A DNA stretch of 64,000 nt from Streptomyces fragilis (GCF_003112515.1 NZ_BEVZ01000010.1:62001-126000), one strand, 5' to 3'. Counted from the stretch's first letter, positions 33,219 to 42,347 are shown. A program made the numbers and translations. Notes: a model not told the origin generated them from the letters alone.

Positions 33219-34499
33219 GTGAGCACCACCGAGCCCGGCACCGTCGAGCGTGCCTTCGCCGCCGCCCTCTACGCCGACACCGATACGGCCCTGGACGCGG
33301 GTGCGTCCCTGCTGGCCGCCGACCCGGGGGCGGACGCCGAGCTGTCCCGCCGGGGCCGGGAACTGACGGCCGCCCTCTGGAGGCGGGGCTGGCAGCCCGC
33401 GGACGTGGTCCGGATGGTCCGGCGTGAACTGGAGGAGGCCCACGTTCACGTGGTCTCCGACCTGATTCTCGCCGAAGCCGGCGCCCCGGAGGACTCCCGC
33501 CCGGACCCCCGGCAGGGCTCCCGCAACGGTGTCTGCGGCGGCTCCCGGCCCGGTGCGCCTGCCCGGGGGCGTCGCTGGGCGGCCCAGCTAGCCGAGTTGA
33601 CGCCCGCGCCGCCCCGTCATGAAGACCGTTTCACCCGGGCCACGGTTGTACTCGAGCTCTACCGCCTGCTGCTGCGGCTGCCCGCCCTGGAACCGGTCGT
33701 GGAGCCCAGGCCGCGGCCGGCCGCGGGGGAGGCGGAGCGTGCCGAGCCGGCCTCACGGATGCTGGGCCGCATCCGGGCGCTGCTCGCCAAGGCCGAGGCG
33801 ACCGGCTACCCGGAAGAGGCCGAGGCGCTGACCGCGAAGGCGCAGGAGCTGATGGCCCGGCACAGCATCGACGAGGCGCTGCTCGCTCCGGACGGCTCCG
33901 CCGGCGGCGAGGGGCCGGCGGCTGGCGGGCCCGGGGCGTGCCGGATCGGGGTGGAGCCGCCGTACGAGCAGGCCAAGGCGGTCCTGCTGGACGCGGTGGC
34001 GCGGGCCAACAACTGTCAGGCGGTGTGGAACGAGGCGTTCTGCTTCAGCACGGTGGTCGGGCACGAGGCGGACCTCGAGGTCGTCGAGCTGCTGTACACC
34101 TCGCTCCTGGTGCAGGCGACCGGCGCGATGACCAAGGCGGAGGCCGCGCTGCGCAAGGGGGGAGGAAAGGGCGGCGGGCGGCGGCGGACCAAGACCTTCC
34201 GGCAGTCCTTCCTGGCCGCGTACGCCCATCGGATGGGCGCCCGGCTGGCCGAGGCCGCGGAGCACGAGATCACGGAGGCCAAGGCGGAGGCCGGGCAGGC
34301 GCTGATGCCGGTGCTCGCCTCCCGTGAGGCGGCGGTGCGGGCCGAGACCGACCGGCTCTTTCCGCACACCAGGACCACCCGGCTGCGCGGGGTCAGCGAC
34401 GAGGAGGGATGGATACAGGGCCGGGACGCGGCCGACCGGGCCAGGATGGGTCGCCGTCCCGGGATCCCCGGCCGGGGCGGCCGCGGCGACCGCGGCTGA
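33219..34499 (+). CDS. DUF2786 domain protein
   Basis: Cytoplasmic protein of 426 residues. The centre holds the DUF2786 segment RMLGRIRALLAKAEATGYPE followed by AEALTAKAQELMARHSIDEAL, a helical domain often found beside metallopeptidase or SprT-like modules. Another helical block follows (VLLDAVARANNCQAVW), then a Gly/Lys-rich loop GGGKGGGRRRTKTF that may bind nucleic acid, and a C-terminal end rich in Arg and Gly. No catalytic motif is evident. The start follows from the -10 spacing. Divergent from the polymerase gene; a link to DNA replication is only suggested by the shared DnaA boxes. Confidence 0.75.
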   Translation: MSTTEPGTVERAFAAALYADTDTALDAGASLLAADPGADAELSRRGRELTAALWRRGWQPADVVRMVRRELEEAHVHVVSDLILAEAGAPEDSRPDPRQGSRNGVCGGSRPGAPARGRRWAAQLAELTPAPPRHEDRFTRATVVLELYRLLLRLPALEPVVEPRPRPAAGEAERAEPASRMLGRIRALLAKAEATGYPEEAEALTAKAQELMARHSIDEALLAPDGSAGGEGPAAGGPGACRIGVEPPYEQAKAVLLDAVARANNCQAVWNEAFCFSTVVGHEADLEVVELLYTSLLVQATGAMTKAEAALRKGGGKGGGRRRTKTFRQSFLAAYAHRMGARLAEAAEHEITEAKAEAGQALMPVLASREAAVRAETDRLFPHTRTTRLRGVSDEEGWIQGRDAADRARMGRRPGIPGRGGRGDRG

Positions 34500-34647
34500 G
34501 TCCCGTAGCGTGCGTGCGGAACCGCCACCCCGTGGGAGGCAGTCCTCTTGAATGCGGGGAGGGTTACCGGGCACACGAGCAGAAAACGGGGAGAGACGGG
34601 ACGGGATCGCGCCACGTCGCCCGCCCGCTGTAACCGCGGGAACACCC

Positions 34648-34675
34648 CGCGTGCACGTGCATCTGCACCTTGCAT
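34648..34675 (+). promoter_or_regulatory. TGCA-rich element, copy A (upstream of DUF397 gene)
   Basis: Twenty-eight bases starting CGCGTGCACGTGCATCTGCA and ending CCTTGCAT. An almost identical element lies at 35753-35779 on the minus strand, in the same orientation relative to the gene it precedes. A 9-base inverted repeat TGCATACGC (34671-34679) / GCGTATGCA (34696-34704) overlaps its end. Likely a shared operator. Confidence 0.65.
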
Positions 34676-34781
34676 ACGCCGATGCATCCGCACCTGCGTA
34701 TGCACATGAACGTGGCTATGATCCAAAGCAGTTGACCACGCACCGCGGCCCCACGGCCGGTGCATCACCGGGGAGCTACCT

Positions 34782-35096
34782 GTGGATCACGACGTGTACG
34801 ACGGGTACGACCTTGACGAGGCGTCAGGATGTGCGACGCGTCCGGCCATGCCGGGCCCGGTGCGGGTGCACAACGGCATGGCGGCCACCCGTCTCGAGGG
34901 TGTCGCGTGGCAGAAGAGCCGGCACAGCAACTCGCAGGGTTCGTGCGTGGAGTTCGCCCGCCTGCCCGGCGGTGAGGTGGCCGTCCGCAACTCCCGCTTC
35001 CCCGACGGGCCCGCGCTGGTCTACACGCGCGCCGAGATCGAGGCGATGCTGCTCGGGGTCAAGGACGGCGAGTTCGACCACCTGATAGTCGGCTGA
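34782..35096 (+). CDS. DUF397 protein
   Basis: Small protein of 104 residues. The DUF397 core is WQKSRHSNSQGSCVEFA, then VAVRNSRFPDGPALVYTRAEI. DUF397 proteins are an actinobacterial family usually found beside an XRE regulator and a small GHKL ATPase, as in the abaA-like and whiJ-like sets of S. coelicolor that affect development and antibiotics. They may act as antitoxin-like or regulatory partners, but no activity is established. GTG 34782 has GGGGAG 6 bases upstream. The shared TGCA-rich element ends about 106 bases before the start. Confidence 0.85.
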   Translation: MDHDVYDGYDLDEASGCATRPAMPGPVRVHNGMAATRLEGVAWQKSRHSNSQGSCVEFARLPGGEVAVRNSRFPDGPALVYTRAEIEAMLLGVKDGEFDHLIVG

Positions 35097-35168
35097 GCCG
35101 ACCGATCCGGGCCTCGCCGACGTCGTTTCTCGCGCGCCCCGAATTCTCCACGCCCTTCAGGCCGGTTC

Positions 35169-35675
35169 TCAGTCGGTCGAGGACAGCCGGAAGAGCGCCC
35201 AGACCACCTTGCCGTCCAGGGCGCCGGCGACCGGGTGCCACCCCCACCCGTCGCTGAAGGACTCGACGAGGAAGAGTCCGCGTCCCGATTCCGCGTCGCA
35301 GTCGTCGTCTGCCTCCGGGTCGCGGGGGTCGGGTGACTGGCGGCTGGGGTCGCGTACCGCGCACACCAGCCGCTCGGACCAGCGCATGAGGTGGAGTCGT
35401 ACCGGAGGGTCCTGCTCGGGGCCGCGCGCGGTGTCGGCGGGCAGGGCGTGGCGGAGGGCGTTGGTGACGAGTTCGGACACGACCAGACAGACGTCGTCGA
35501 AGCGATCCCCTATGTCCCACTGGCCCAGGGTGCCGCGGGTGAACCGGCGGGCTTCGCGTACCGCGTCGTAGCGGGCGGGCAGAGCGCAGGTCGCGGCGTT
35601 GGAGACGGTCGCGGGGTCCGTCGGCGGAAGGCCCTGCCGTAGCGGCTCGAGCATGGTCGATCCATTCGTCCCCAT
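35169..35675 (-). CDS. Anti-sigma-like GHKL ATPase of the XRE/DUF397 set
   Basis: ATP-binding protein of 168 residues of the SpoIIAB/RsbW type. DDVCLVVSELVTNALRHAL holds an intact N-box with Asn. DCDAESGRGLFLVESFSDGWG is the G2 region. Its proximity to an XRE regulator and a DUF397 protein is the standard whiJ/abaA-like arrangement. ATG 35675 has GGGAG 9 bases upstream; ATG 35654 is an alternative. It is divergent from the XRE gene, and the second copy of the TGCA-rich element lies 78 bases upstream. Whether it binds a sigma factor is unknown. Confidence 0.85.
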   Translation of the reverse strand: MGTNGSTMLEPLRQGLPPTDPATVSNAATCALPARYDAVREARRFTRGTLGQWDIGDRFDDVCLVVSELVTNALRHALPADTARGPEQDPPVRLHLMRWSERLVCAVRDPSRQSPDPRDPEADDDCDAESGRGLFLVESFSDGWGWHPVAGALDGKVVWALFRLSSTD

Positions 35676-36015
35676 GCGAGGCACTCCCGGGATTCGCGGT
35701 CGCGGCGATATGGCGGTGGTGCGAGGCCCATGGTTTCGGAAGAGACCAGCAGATGCAAGGGCAGATGCACGTGCACGCGTCTGAAATACGCTGCGCCGTA
35801 CCGTTTCTTGGTCATTTTTTCCGCCATCCGCCCGTTGGTTTCCCGCCGCGAGGGAGGTGCCGGAGGGTTCAGTTTCGGCCGCCGGGCAGGCAGGATCCCG
35901 TCTGGAGGGGTTCCACACCGGCCACCGAGTTCGCCTTTCCGTAATCGGACGAGTACAGCTCGGAGTGATTTGGTGGCAGACTTTGCCAGGGGCACGGCCG
36001 GGGAGGGTGGCTGAC
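35676..36015. promoter_or_regulatory. Divergent control region of the XRE/ATPase pair
   Basis: About 340 bases without a gene between divergent starts. It contains copy B of the TGCA-rich element (35753-35779) and a TTTTTT run near 35815. The region around 35935-35985 (AATCGGACGAGTACAG) is AT-richer and is the likely XRE promoter. No -35/-10 pair could be fixed. Confidence 0.45.
35753..35779 (-). promoter_or_regulatory. TGCA-rich element, copy B (upstream of ATPase gene)
   Basis: On the minus strand this reads CGCGTGCACGTGCATCTGC then CCTTGCAT, differing from copy A by one deleted base. Orientation toward the gene start is the same as for copy A, 78 bases from the ATPase ATG. Confidence 0.65.
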
Positions 36016-36873
36016 ATGAGCGCGGGAGAGTCGGGATCGGTGGTGCGGAGGATGCTGCTCGGAGCGCATCTGAGGCGGCTTCGGGAGTCTCGCGGGATCA
36101 CGCGGGAGGCGGCCGGCTACTCGATCCGGGCGTCCGAATCGAAGATCAGCCGTATGGAGTTGGGGCGGGTGAGCTTCAAGGCCCGTGACGTTGAAGACCT
36201 GTTGACGCTGTACGGGGTCGACGACGAGGCGGAGCGGGGGGCGCTGCTCTCGCTGGTCAAGGAGGCCAACACCGCCGGCTGGTGGCACAGCTACACCGAC
36301 GTCCTGCCGCACTGGTTCCCCACCTACGTGGGGCTGGAGGGCGCCGCTTCGGTGATCCGCGGCTACGAGGTGCAGTTCGTGCACGGCCTGTTGCAGACCG
36401 AGGACTACGCCCACGCCGTCGTCTCGCGGGGCCTGGCCCATTCACCGGCCGAGGTGGACCGCCGGGTGGCCCTGCGGCTGGAGCGCCAGAAGTACCTGGT
36501 CTCCGAGCACGCTCCGCAGTTCCACATAGTGCTGGACGAGGCGGCGCTGCGGAGGCCCTACGGCGGCCGGGACGTCATGCGTGGCCAGTTGCAGCACCTC
36601 ATCGAGGTGTCCGAGTGGCCCAACGTGCGGCTCCAGGTGATGCCCTTCGGGTTCGGCGGGCACGCCGGCGAGAGCGGCGCCTTCACCATCCTGAGCTTTC
36701 CCGAGTCCGACCTCTCGGACGTGGTGTACCTGGAACAGCTGACCAGCGCCCTCTACCTGGACAAGCGCGAGGACGTCGTCCAGTACGAGCGGGCGATGCA
36801 GGAACTGCTCCGGGACAGCCCCGGTCCTGAGGAGAGCCGGGACATTCTGCGGGGGCTGCTCCAGCTGTCCTGA
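36016..36873 (+). CDS. XRE-family regulator with DUF5753 domain
   Basis: Transcription regulator of 285 residues. The helix-turn-helix occupies about residues 15-70 (LRRLRESRGITREAAGYSIR, ASESKISRMELGR). The rest is DUF5753, with WHSYTDVLPHWFPTYVGLE, a pattern of WxFP-like residues, and GLLQTEDYAHAV. It is the regulator of the XRE/GHKL/DUF397 triad and the natural candidate to bind the TGCA-rich elements at 34648 and 35753. ATG 36016 has GGGAGGG 8 bases upstream. A terminator hairpin follows at 36913-36941. Confidence 0.9.
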   Translation: MSAGESGSVVRRMLLGAHLRRLRESRGITREAAGYSIRASESKISRMELGRVSFKARDVEDLLTLYGVDDEAERGALLSLVKEANTAGWWHSYTDVLPHWFPTYVGLEGAASVIRGYEVQFVHGLLQTEDYAHAVVSRGLAHSPAEVDRRVALRLERQKYLVSEHAPQFHIVLDEAALRRPYGGRDVMRGQLQHLIEVSEWPNVRLQVMPFGFGGHAGESGAFTILSFPESDLSDVVYLEQLTSALYLDKREDVVQYERAMQELLRDSPGPEESRDILRGLLQLS

Positions 36874-36912
36874 GGGCGGGCGAGGGGCGCGCGGCGGACG
36901 GAGCGTGTGAGG

Positions 36913-36941
36913 GGGCAGGGCCGGGTGGATGAGCCCTGCCC
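36913..36941 (+). terminator. Terminator after the XRE gene
   Basis: Perfect 9-base stem GGGCAGGGC / GCCCTGCCC with an 11-base loop, 40 bases after the stop. Confidence 0.65.
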
Positions 36942-37051
36942 TTGTGCCCCTTGGTGGAACCCGTGGTGCCGGTAGGGCGTTGGTAGCTTTGTGCGGTAGT
37001 CCGAAAACCGCGCCGTCTTTCCCTCCCCTCACCCCTCAGGAGCCCGGAACC

Positions 37052-38344
37052 GTGACGACTCTTGCCCTGGGACCGAGCTGGCTGGATCCCGACTACCTGC
37101 TGAACACCTTCGGCATCGCGGGTCTGCTGCTCATCGTCTTCGCCGAGTCCGGGCTCTTCTTCGGATTCTTCCTGCCGGGCGACTCCCTGCTCTTCACGAC
37201 CGGCATGCTGATCAGCTCCGGCACGCTCGACTTCCCCCTCTGGGGCGCCATCGCGTTGATCTGCCTCGCCGCGATCGTGGGCGACCAGGTGGGCTACATG
37301 TTCGGCAAGAAGGTCGGTCCCGCGCTCTTCAGCCGGCCGGACTCCCGCTTCTTCAAGCAGGAGAACGTCGTCAAGGCCCACGAGTTCTTCGAGAAGTACG
37401 GTCCCAAGTCGCTGGTCCTGGCGCGCTTCGTGCCCATCGTGCGCACCTTCACGCCGATCATCGCCGGCGTCAGCGGCATGCGGTACCGGTCCTTCCTGAC
37501 CTTCAACGTCATCGGCGGCATCCTGTGGGGCGCGGGTGTGACGCTGCTCGGATCCTGGCTGGGCCGGATCGACTTCGTGGAGAAGAACATCGAGGCGATC
37601 CTGATCCTGATCGTCCTGATCTCCGTGCTGCCGATCGTCTTCGAGCTGCTCAAGGCACGCGGGAAGAAGGGCAAGGACGGGCAGGACGGGCACGGGCAGG
37701 ACGGCAACGGCGACATTGAGGGCCCGGGAGCCGGCGAGGCGTCGCAGGACGGCCGCTACCCGATGATGGACGACGCGACCCGCCCGCTGCTCCTGCGCCC
37801 CGAGCAGGGCGGTCAGCAGCAGCCGCACCACCAGCAGCACGCGCAGCACCCGCAGTCCCAGCCGTACCCGCAGCAGCAGGCCCCGCAGCAGCCGTACGGT
37901 CAGCAGGGCCACGATCAGCAGGGCCACGGCCAGCAGGGCTACGGCCGGCAGGGGTACGGCCGGCAGGGCTACGAGCAGCAGGGTTACGGTCAGGGCGGCC
38001 AGTACGGCCGGCCCCAGCAGCACGGCGGCGCGCAGCAGCCCCAGCAGCAGGGGTACGACCGGTACAGCGGGCAGCAGCAGTACGGGTCGCAGCCGCAGCA
38101 GCCCTACGACGGCGCGCCCTCGCAGCAGCCGTACGGCTCGGGCGGCTACGGGCACCAGCAGCACCAGGAGCCCCACCGGCCGCAGCACCAGCAGCCCCAC
38201 CACCCGCAGCAGGCGCAGTACCCGCAGCAGCCGTACGGCGGCGCGCAGCCGCCCCGGCAGCCCTACCCCCCGCAGGGACAGGGCCACCCGCAGAACCCCC
38301 AGCACCCCGAGCACTCCCAGCACCCCGAGCACCCCCAGCGCTGA
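37052..38344 (+). CDS. DedA-family membrane protein with Gln/Tyr/Gly-rich prion-like tail
   Basis: Residues 1 to about 205 are a complete DedA (SNARE-associated) membrane protein: FAESGLFFGFFLPGDSLLF, GDQVGYMFGKKVG, VLARFVPIVRTFTPIIAGVS and GILWGAGVTLLGSWLG. DedA proteins are lipid-carrier flippases or transporters and keep the acidic and Arg residues seen here. The next 225 residues are extreme low complexity, rich in Gln, Pro, Tyr, Gly and His, with repeats such as QQGYGRQGYG and QQPYG, and only a few charges. DedA proteins normally end near residue 200-220. GTG 37052 has AGGAG 9 bases upstream. The tail is predicted cytoplasmic and disordered. Confidence 0.9.
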   Translation: MTTLALGPSWLDPDYLLNTFGIAGLLLIVFAESGLFFGFFLPGDSLLFTTGMLISSGTLDFPLWGAIALICLAAIVGDQVGYMFGKKVGPALFSRPDSRFFKQENVVKAHEFFEKYGPKSLVLARFVPIVRTFTPIIAGVSGMRYRSFLTFNVIGGILWGAGVTLLGSWLGRIDFVEKNIEAILILIVLISVLPIVFELLKARGKKGKDGQDGHGQDGNGDIEGPGAGEASQDGRYPMMDDATRPLLLRPEQGGQQQPHHQQHAQHPQSQPYPQQQAPQQPYGQQGHDQQGHGQQGYGRQGYGRQGYEQQGYGQGGQYGRPQQHGGAQQPQQQGYDRYSGQQQYGSQPQQPYDGAPSQQPYGSGGYGHQQHQEPHRPQHQQPHHPQQAQYPQQPYGGAQPPRQPYPPQGQGHPQNPQHPEHSQHPEHPQR

Positions 38345-38384
38345 CCCCACGGCGGTACGGCACCGGCGGCGAGGCGGACCAGGA

Positions 38385-40052
38385 TCAGAAGCCCCTGGTC
38401 CGCTTCGCCGCCTTCCGGCGTTCCGCGGCCTCGCCCGGGAGGCGGAGGAACAGCCGGGAGATCTCCGAACCGAGGTTCACCCCGATGGCGATCGCGATGG
38501 CCAGCGCCGCCGCCTGGCTCAGCGAGGCCGCCCCGCGGTCGATGTTGTTCTGCGCGAACCCCAGCAGACCGAAGTAGGTCGACGACCCCGGCAGCAGCGG
38601 CCCGATCGCCGCCGTGGTGTACGGCAGTGCCGAGGCGAACCGGTAGCGGGAGAGCAGCTGCCCGAAGAGGCCCACCAGGCCCGCCGCCACGGCCGTGGAG
38701 GCGACGGGGGAGAGCCCGCCCGCGTAGTGCATCGCGCCGTACACCACCCAGGCGACGCCGCCGTTCAGCGTCACCAGCAGCACCGTCGACCGCTCCTGCT
38801 GCAGCAGCACCGCGAAGGTCAGCGACAGCAGCATGGAGGCGAAGATCTGCACCACCGGGCGTTCGACGATCGCCAGTGACGCGTCCGGGTTCAGCTGCGC
38901 GCCGAGCTGTACCCCGAAGTACAGGACGATCAGCACCCCGGTGACGATGCCGACGAAGAAGTACATGACCTCCAGCAGGCGGGCGGAGGCCGTGATGTAG
39001 AAGCCGGTCAGTCCGTCCTGGACGCCCGCCACCAGAGCCCGTCCCGGCAGCAGCGCGAACAGCCCACCGGTGATCACCGCGGAGGCACGCACGTCGGCGT
39101 GGGCGAGCGTGAGGGCCACGCCCATCGCGGCGGGGGGCATCGCCGCGACCACGAACTGGTAGAACTCCGGCAGCCCGCGGTCAGCGCAGAGCCAGGCCAG
39201 CCGGTCGCCGAGCATGGCGCCGACCGCCGCCGCCAGGAAGACCAGCGGGCCACCGCCGACCAGCACGGAGGCCGCGCCGGCCAGCAGTCCCGCCGAGACG
39301 GTGAGCACCCAGGTCGGGTACGGGTGCCGGTTGCGCCGGATCTCGCTGAGCCGGTGGTAGGCCTCCTCGAGGGTGACCGGGCTGTCCTCGTCCGCGTCGC
39401 TCAGGTCGTCCACCAGGGCGAAGACCGCGGCCAGCCGGGTGTAGTCGGTGCCGCGGCGGCGCACCGTGCGCGAGGCGGTGACCGGCGGCTCGACCAGCGA
39501 GGGCTGGTAGGAGATGGAGACCAGGGTGAAGGTGACGTTGGGCTCCACGCGGTCCAGGCCGTAGGCCCGGCAGACCGCGAACATGGCGCCCTCGACGTCC
39601 TCCGAGCCCTCGCCGCCCGCCAGCAGCAGCTCGCCGATGCGCAGGGCGAGGTCCATGACGCGGGGCACCGCGGGGCGGGTCTCGTCCTCCCCCCGGTGCA
39701 CCACGTCGGGCGACGGCCGGTCCATGACCGGCATCCGCAGCATGGTGCGCATCCGGTCCTGCCAGGGAACGTCCCGGGTCAGCCGGACGGCGGGGATGCC
39801 GGCCGCCGGGGTGAAGGCGGCGGGCGGCAGCGGGTGCTGGCCGGTGGTGGAGGACGGCGGCCGGAACGCGGAACCCTCGGTGCGCTCGGACGGCGGGGGC
39901 TCCGGCGCCACCAGCCCTTGCGGGACGGCGAACTCCGAGGTCGTCGACGACTCGTTGTCCACCGGGGGCGTGACCGCGACGACTCCGGGCGGAGGTGCGA
40001 AAGCGCTCCTCGCCTCGTCGCTCTGGGGCTTGCGGTCCTCCGCCTCGGTCAC
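38385..40052 (-). CDS. ThrE-type threonine/serine exporter family protein
   Basis: Inner-membrane protein of 555 residues with both ThrE domains. The N-terminal 130 residues are Pro-rich and disordered. VMDLALRIGELLLAGGEGSEDVEGAM starts the DUF1212 domain, and the C-terminal half has about ten helices including LLPGRALVAGVQDGLTGFYI and LPGSSTYFGLLG. Corynebacterium ThrE exports threonine and serine. GTG 40052 has GGGAG upstream. Convergent with the DedA gene and followed by only 40 bases. Confidence 0.88.
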   Translation of the reverse strand: MTEAEDRKPQSDEARSAFAPPPGVVAVTPPVDNESSTTSEFAVPQGLVAPEPPPSERTEGSAFRPPSSTTGQHPLPPAAFTPAAGIPAVRLTRDVPWQDRMRTMLRMPVMDRPSPDVVHRGEDETRPAVPRVMDLALRIGELLLAGGEGSEDVEGAMFAVCRAYGLDRVEPNVTFTLVSISYQPSLVEPPVTASRTVRRRGTDYTRLAAVFALVDDLSDADEDSPVTLEEAYHRLSEIRRNRHPYPTWVLTVSAGLLAGAASVLVGGGPLVFLAAAVGAMLGDRLAWLCADRGLPEFYQFVVAAMPPAAMGVALTLAHADVRASAVITGGLFALLPGRALVAGVQDGLTGFYITASARLLEVMYFFVGIVTGVLIVLYFGVQLGAQLNPDASLAIVERPVVQIFASMLLSLTFAVLLQQERSTVLLVTLNGGVAWVVYGAMHYAGGLSPVASTAVAAGLVGLFGQLLSRYRFASALPYTTAAIGPLLPGSSTYFGLLGFAQNNIDRGAASLSQAAALAIAIAIGVNLGSEISRLFLRLPGEAAERRKAAKRTRGF

Positions 40053-40155
40053 CCTTGCTCCCGGCAGTTCATGATCGGTGTGCCGCGTACCCAGGGTAGG
40101 CCGCCCTGAACACGGCGGGGCCGCGCCACCCGTGGGGGTTGACGCGGCCCGTGGT

Positions 40156-40173
40156 CCGCCCGGTGCCGGGCGG
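40156..40173 (-). terminator. Hairpin after ppa
   Basis: CCGCCCGG / CCGGGCGG stem with a TG loop, just 9 bases beyond the ppa stop on the minus strand. Confidence 0.5.
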
Positions 40174-40181
40174 GACGGCGG

Positions 40182-40673
40182 TCAGTGACCGCCCTCCTCC
40201 TTGAAGCGCGTGTAGGAGCGCTCGATCTCGGCCTCGGCCTCGGCGCGGCCGACCCAGTCGGCGCCCTCGACGGACTTGCCGGGCTCGAGGTCCTTGTAGA
40301 CCTCGAAGAAGTGCTGGATCTCCAGGCGGTCGAACTCCGACACGTTCTGGATGTCGCGCAGGTGCTCCACGCGCGGGTCCGACGCGGGGACGCACAGCAG
40401 CTTGTCGTCGCCGCCGGCCTCGTCCGTCATCCGGAACATGCCGATCGCGCGGCAGCGGATGAGGCAGCCGGGGAAGGTCGGCTCCTCCAGGATGACGAGG
40501 GCGTCCAGCGGGTCGCCGTCCTCGCCGAGGGTGTTCTCGACGAACCCGTAGTCGGCCGGGTACATCGTCGAGGTGAAGAGTCGCCGGTCCAGGCGAATAC
40601 GACCGGTCTCGTGGTCCACCTCGTACTTGTTGCGCGAACCCTTCGGAATCTCGATCGTGACGTCGAACTCCAC
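40182..40673 (-). CDS. ppa: Soluble inorganic pyrophosphatase
   Basis: Family I pyrophosphatase, 163 residues, the normal length. EFDVTIEIPKGSRNKYEVD starts the protein, the metal signature is DGDPLDALV, and EVYKDLEPGK lies near the C-terminus. It hydrolyses PPi to drive biosynthesis. GTG 40673 is chosen over upstream ATGs because GGAGGAG sits 6 bases before it; annotating from ATG 40697 would put the ribosome-binding site inside the gene. Divergent from the carboxypeptidase gene with 84 bases between. Confidence 0.96.
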   Translation of the reverse strand: MEFDVTIEIPKGSRNKYEVDHETGRIRLDRRLFTSTMYPADYGFVENTLGEDGDPLDALVILEEPTFPGCLIRCRAIGMFRMTDEAGGDDKLLCVPASDPRVEHLRDIQNVSEFDRLEIQHFFEVYKDLEPGKSVEGADWVGRAEAEAEIERSYTRFKEEGGH

Positions 40674-40757
40674 CGGTGGCTCCTCCATGATCAGCACATA
40701 GTTCTGGTGGTTAAGTGTCCCCTACGCAGGTGGGTGCTGGCGAAAGGGGTGGTCGTT

Positions 40758-42347
40758 GTGCCGGAGCCGGGGGAACAGCGGCGCGTGCGACCGTTGTTCG
40801 CGCGGGGTGCCCGCACGGTGGCGCGCTGGTCCGACCCGGTCGGGCGGTACACGGTCTGTGCCGCCGTCTCCGGGGCCCTGCTGGCCGCCGGGGTGGTGAC
40901 GGCCGCCGGTCCCTGGGACTCCAGCGGTCAGCGTACGGCCGAGCGGGCCCACGCGGTGGCACTGGGGGGTGAACGGCCCGCATCCGTTTCCGCGGACACC
41001 GGTCGCGCCCGGGCCGCGGCCGCGGAGGGCGAAGCCCGGGCGCGGCTCGACGCGGTGGCCGTGCTCGCCGGTCTGGGCGAGGCGCCGGACGGAGAGAAGG
41101 CCGGTCACGGGGGTGCCGCGGCGATCGCCCTGCCCACCGAGGCGGGCCTCGAGCGCCTTCTCGGCCCCCTGCTGGACGACCCCGCGCTGGGCTCACGCGG
41201 GTCCGCGGCGGTGGTGGACGTGGCCACCGGGCGGACGCTCTTCGAGCGCGGCGGGAACACCGCGCTGCTCCCGGCCTCCACCACCAAGATCGCCACCGGG
41301 GTGGCCGCGCTCTCCGCCATGGGCCCCGACCACCGGTTCACCACCCGGACCGTGCTGCAGCCTCCCGCCCTCGGCAAGGGGGACGGGAAGGGGAAGAAGG
41401 ACGAGGGCGTCCGGGAGCTCGTCCTGGTCGGCGGCGGGGACCCGACGCTGACGGCCCGTGAGAAGCCGGGCAGGTGGGCGGGCCTGCGGGAACTGGCCGC
41501 CTCGACCGCCGCGGCGCTCCGGCAGCGCGAGGTCGAGGAGGTCGTCCTCCGGTACGACGGCTCCCTCTTCACGGGCCCCCAGGTTCACCCGATCGGGGTC
41601 AATCCGAACATCTCTCCGGTCACTGCGCTCACGGTCGACGAGGGCCGTGCGGACGACTCGGACCACGGCCCGGCCACCCGGGTCGCCGACCCGGCGGCGC
41701 ACGCGGCGGAGGTCTTCGCCGGGCTGCTGGAGAAGAAGGGGATCCGCGCCGGCGCCCCCGCACCGGCGAAGGCCGCGCCGAAGGCGGAGGCGGTGGCCCA
41801 GGTGCGGTCCGCCCCGCTGGCCGCGCAGGTCGAGCGGATGATGACCAACAGCGACAACGACATCGCCGAGGCGCTGGCCCGGCAGACCGCGCTGGCCACC
41901 GGGCGCGAGGGCAGTTTCGCGGGCGGCGGCGCCGCGATCCGCGGCGAGCTGGAGCGGCTGGGCGTGCCGCTGAAGGGCGTCCGCTTCACCGACGGCAGCG
42001 GTCTGGGCCGCGGGGACCGGATCAGCGCCCGCGCCCTCACCCGGCTGCTGACGCTGGCCGCGGACCCCCGCCGCCCGGAACTGCGCCCGGTCCTGACCGG
42101 CATGCCGGTCGCCGGGTTCAGCGGAACCCTCAGCGGCCGGGCCGCGGACGGGGCGGCGGCGGGCCTGGTGCGTGCCAAGACCGGCACCCTCACCGGTGTG
42201 AACACCCTCGCCGGGACGGCCGTGGACGCCGAGGGCCGCCTGCTGGCCTTCGCCTTCCTGGCCGAGGGCACCCCGGCGAAGGACCCGGCCGAGTCGGCCC
42301 TGGACCGCCTGGCCGCCACCGTCGCGTCCTGCGGCTGCCGGAGCTGA
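40758..42347 (+). CDS. dacB: D-alanyl-D-alanine carboxypeptidase, PBP4 class
   Basis: Penicillin-binding protein of class C type 4 (DacB), 529 residues, acting on peptidoglycan outside the membrane. A signal anchor lies at about residues 29-48 (YTVCAAVSGALLAAGVV). The SxxK motif is LLPASTTKIATG, SxN is MTNSDNDIAEALARQ, and KTG is VRAKTGTLTGVNTLAG. Between them is the usual PBP4 insert. GTG 40758 has GAAAGGGG 8 bases upstream. Confidence 0.92.
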   Translation: MPEPGEQRRVRPLFARGARTVARWSDPVGRYTVCAAVSGALLAAGVVTAAGPWDSSGQRTAERAHAVALGGERPASVSADTGRARAAAAEGEARARLDAVAVLAGLGEAPDGEKAGHGGAAAIALPTEAGLERLLGPLLDDPALGSRGSAAVVDVATGRTLFERGGNTALLPASTTKIATGVAALSAMGPDHRFTTRTVLQPPALGKGDGKGKKDEGVRELVLVGGGDPTLTAREKPGRWAGLRELAASTAAALRQREVEEVVLRYDGSLFTGPQVHPIGVNPNISPVTALTVDEGRADDSDHGPATRVADPAAHAAEVFAGLLEKKGIRAGAPAPAKAAPKAEAVAQVRSAPLAAQVERMMTNSDNDIAEALARQTALATGREGSFAGGGAAIRGELERLGVPLKGVRFTDGSGLGRGDRISARALTRLLTLAADPRRPELRPVLTGMPVAGFSGTLSGRAADGAAAGLVRAKTGTLTGVNTLAGTAVDAEGRLLAFAFLAEGTPAKDPAESALDRLAATVASCGCRS

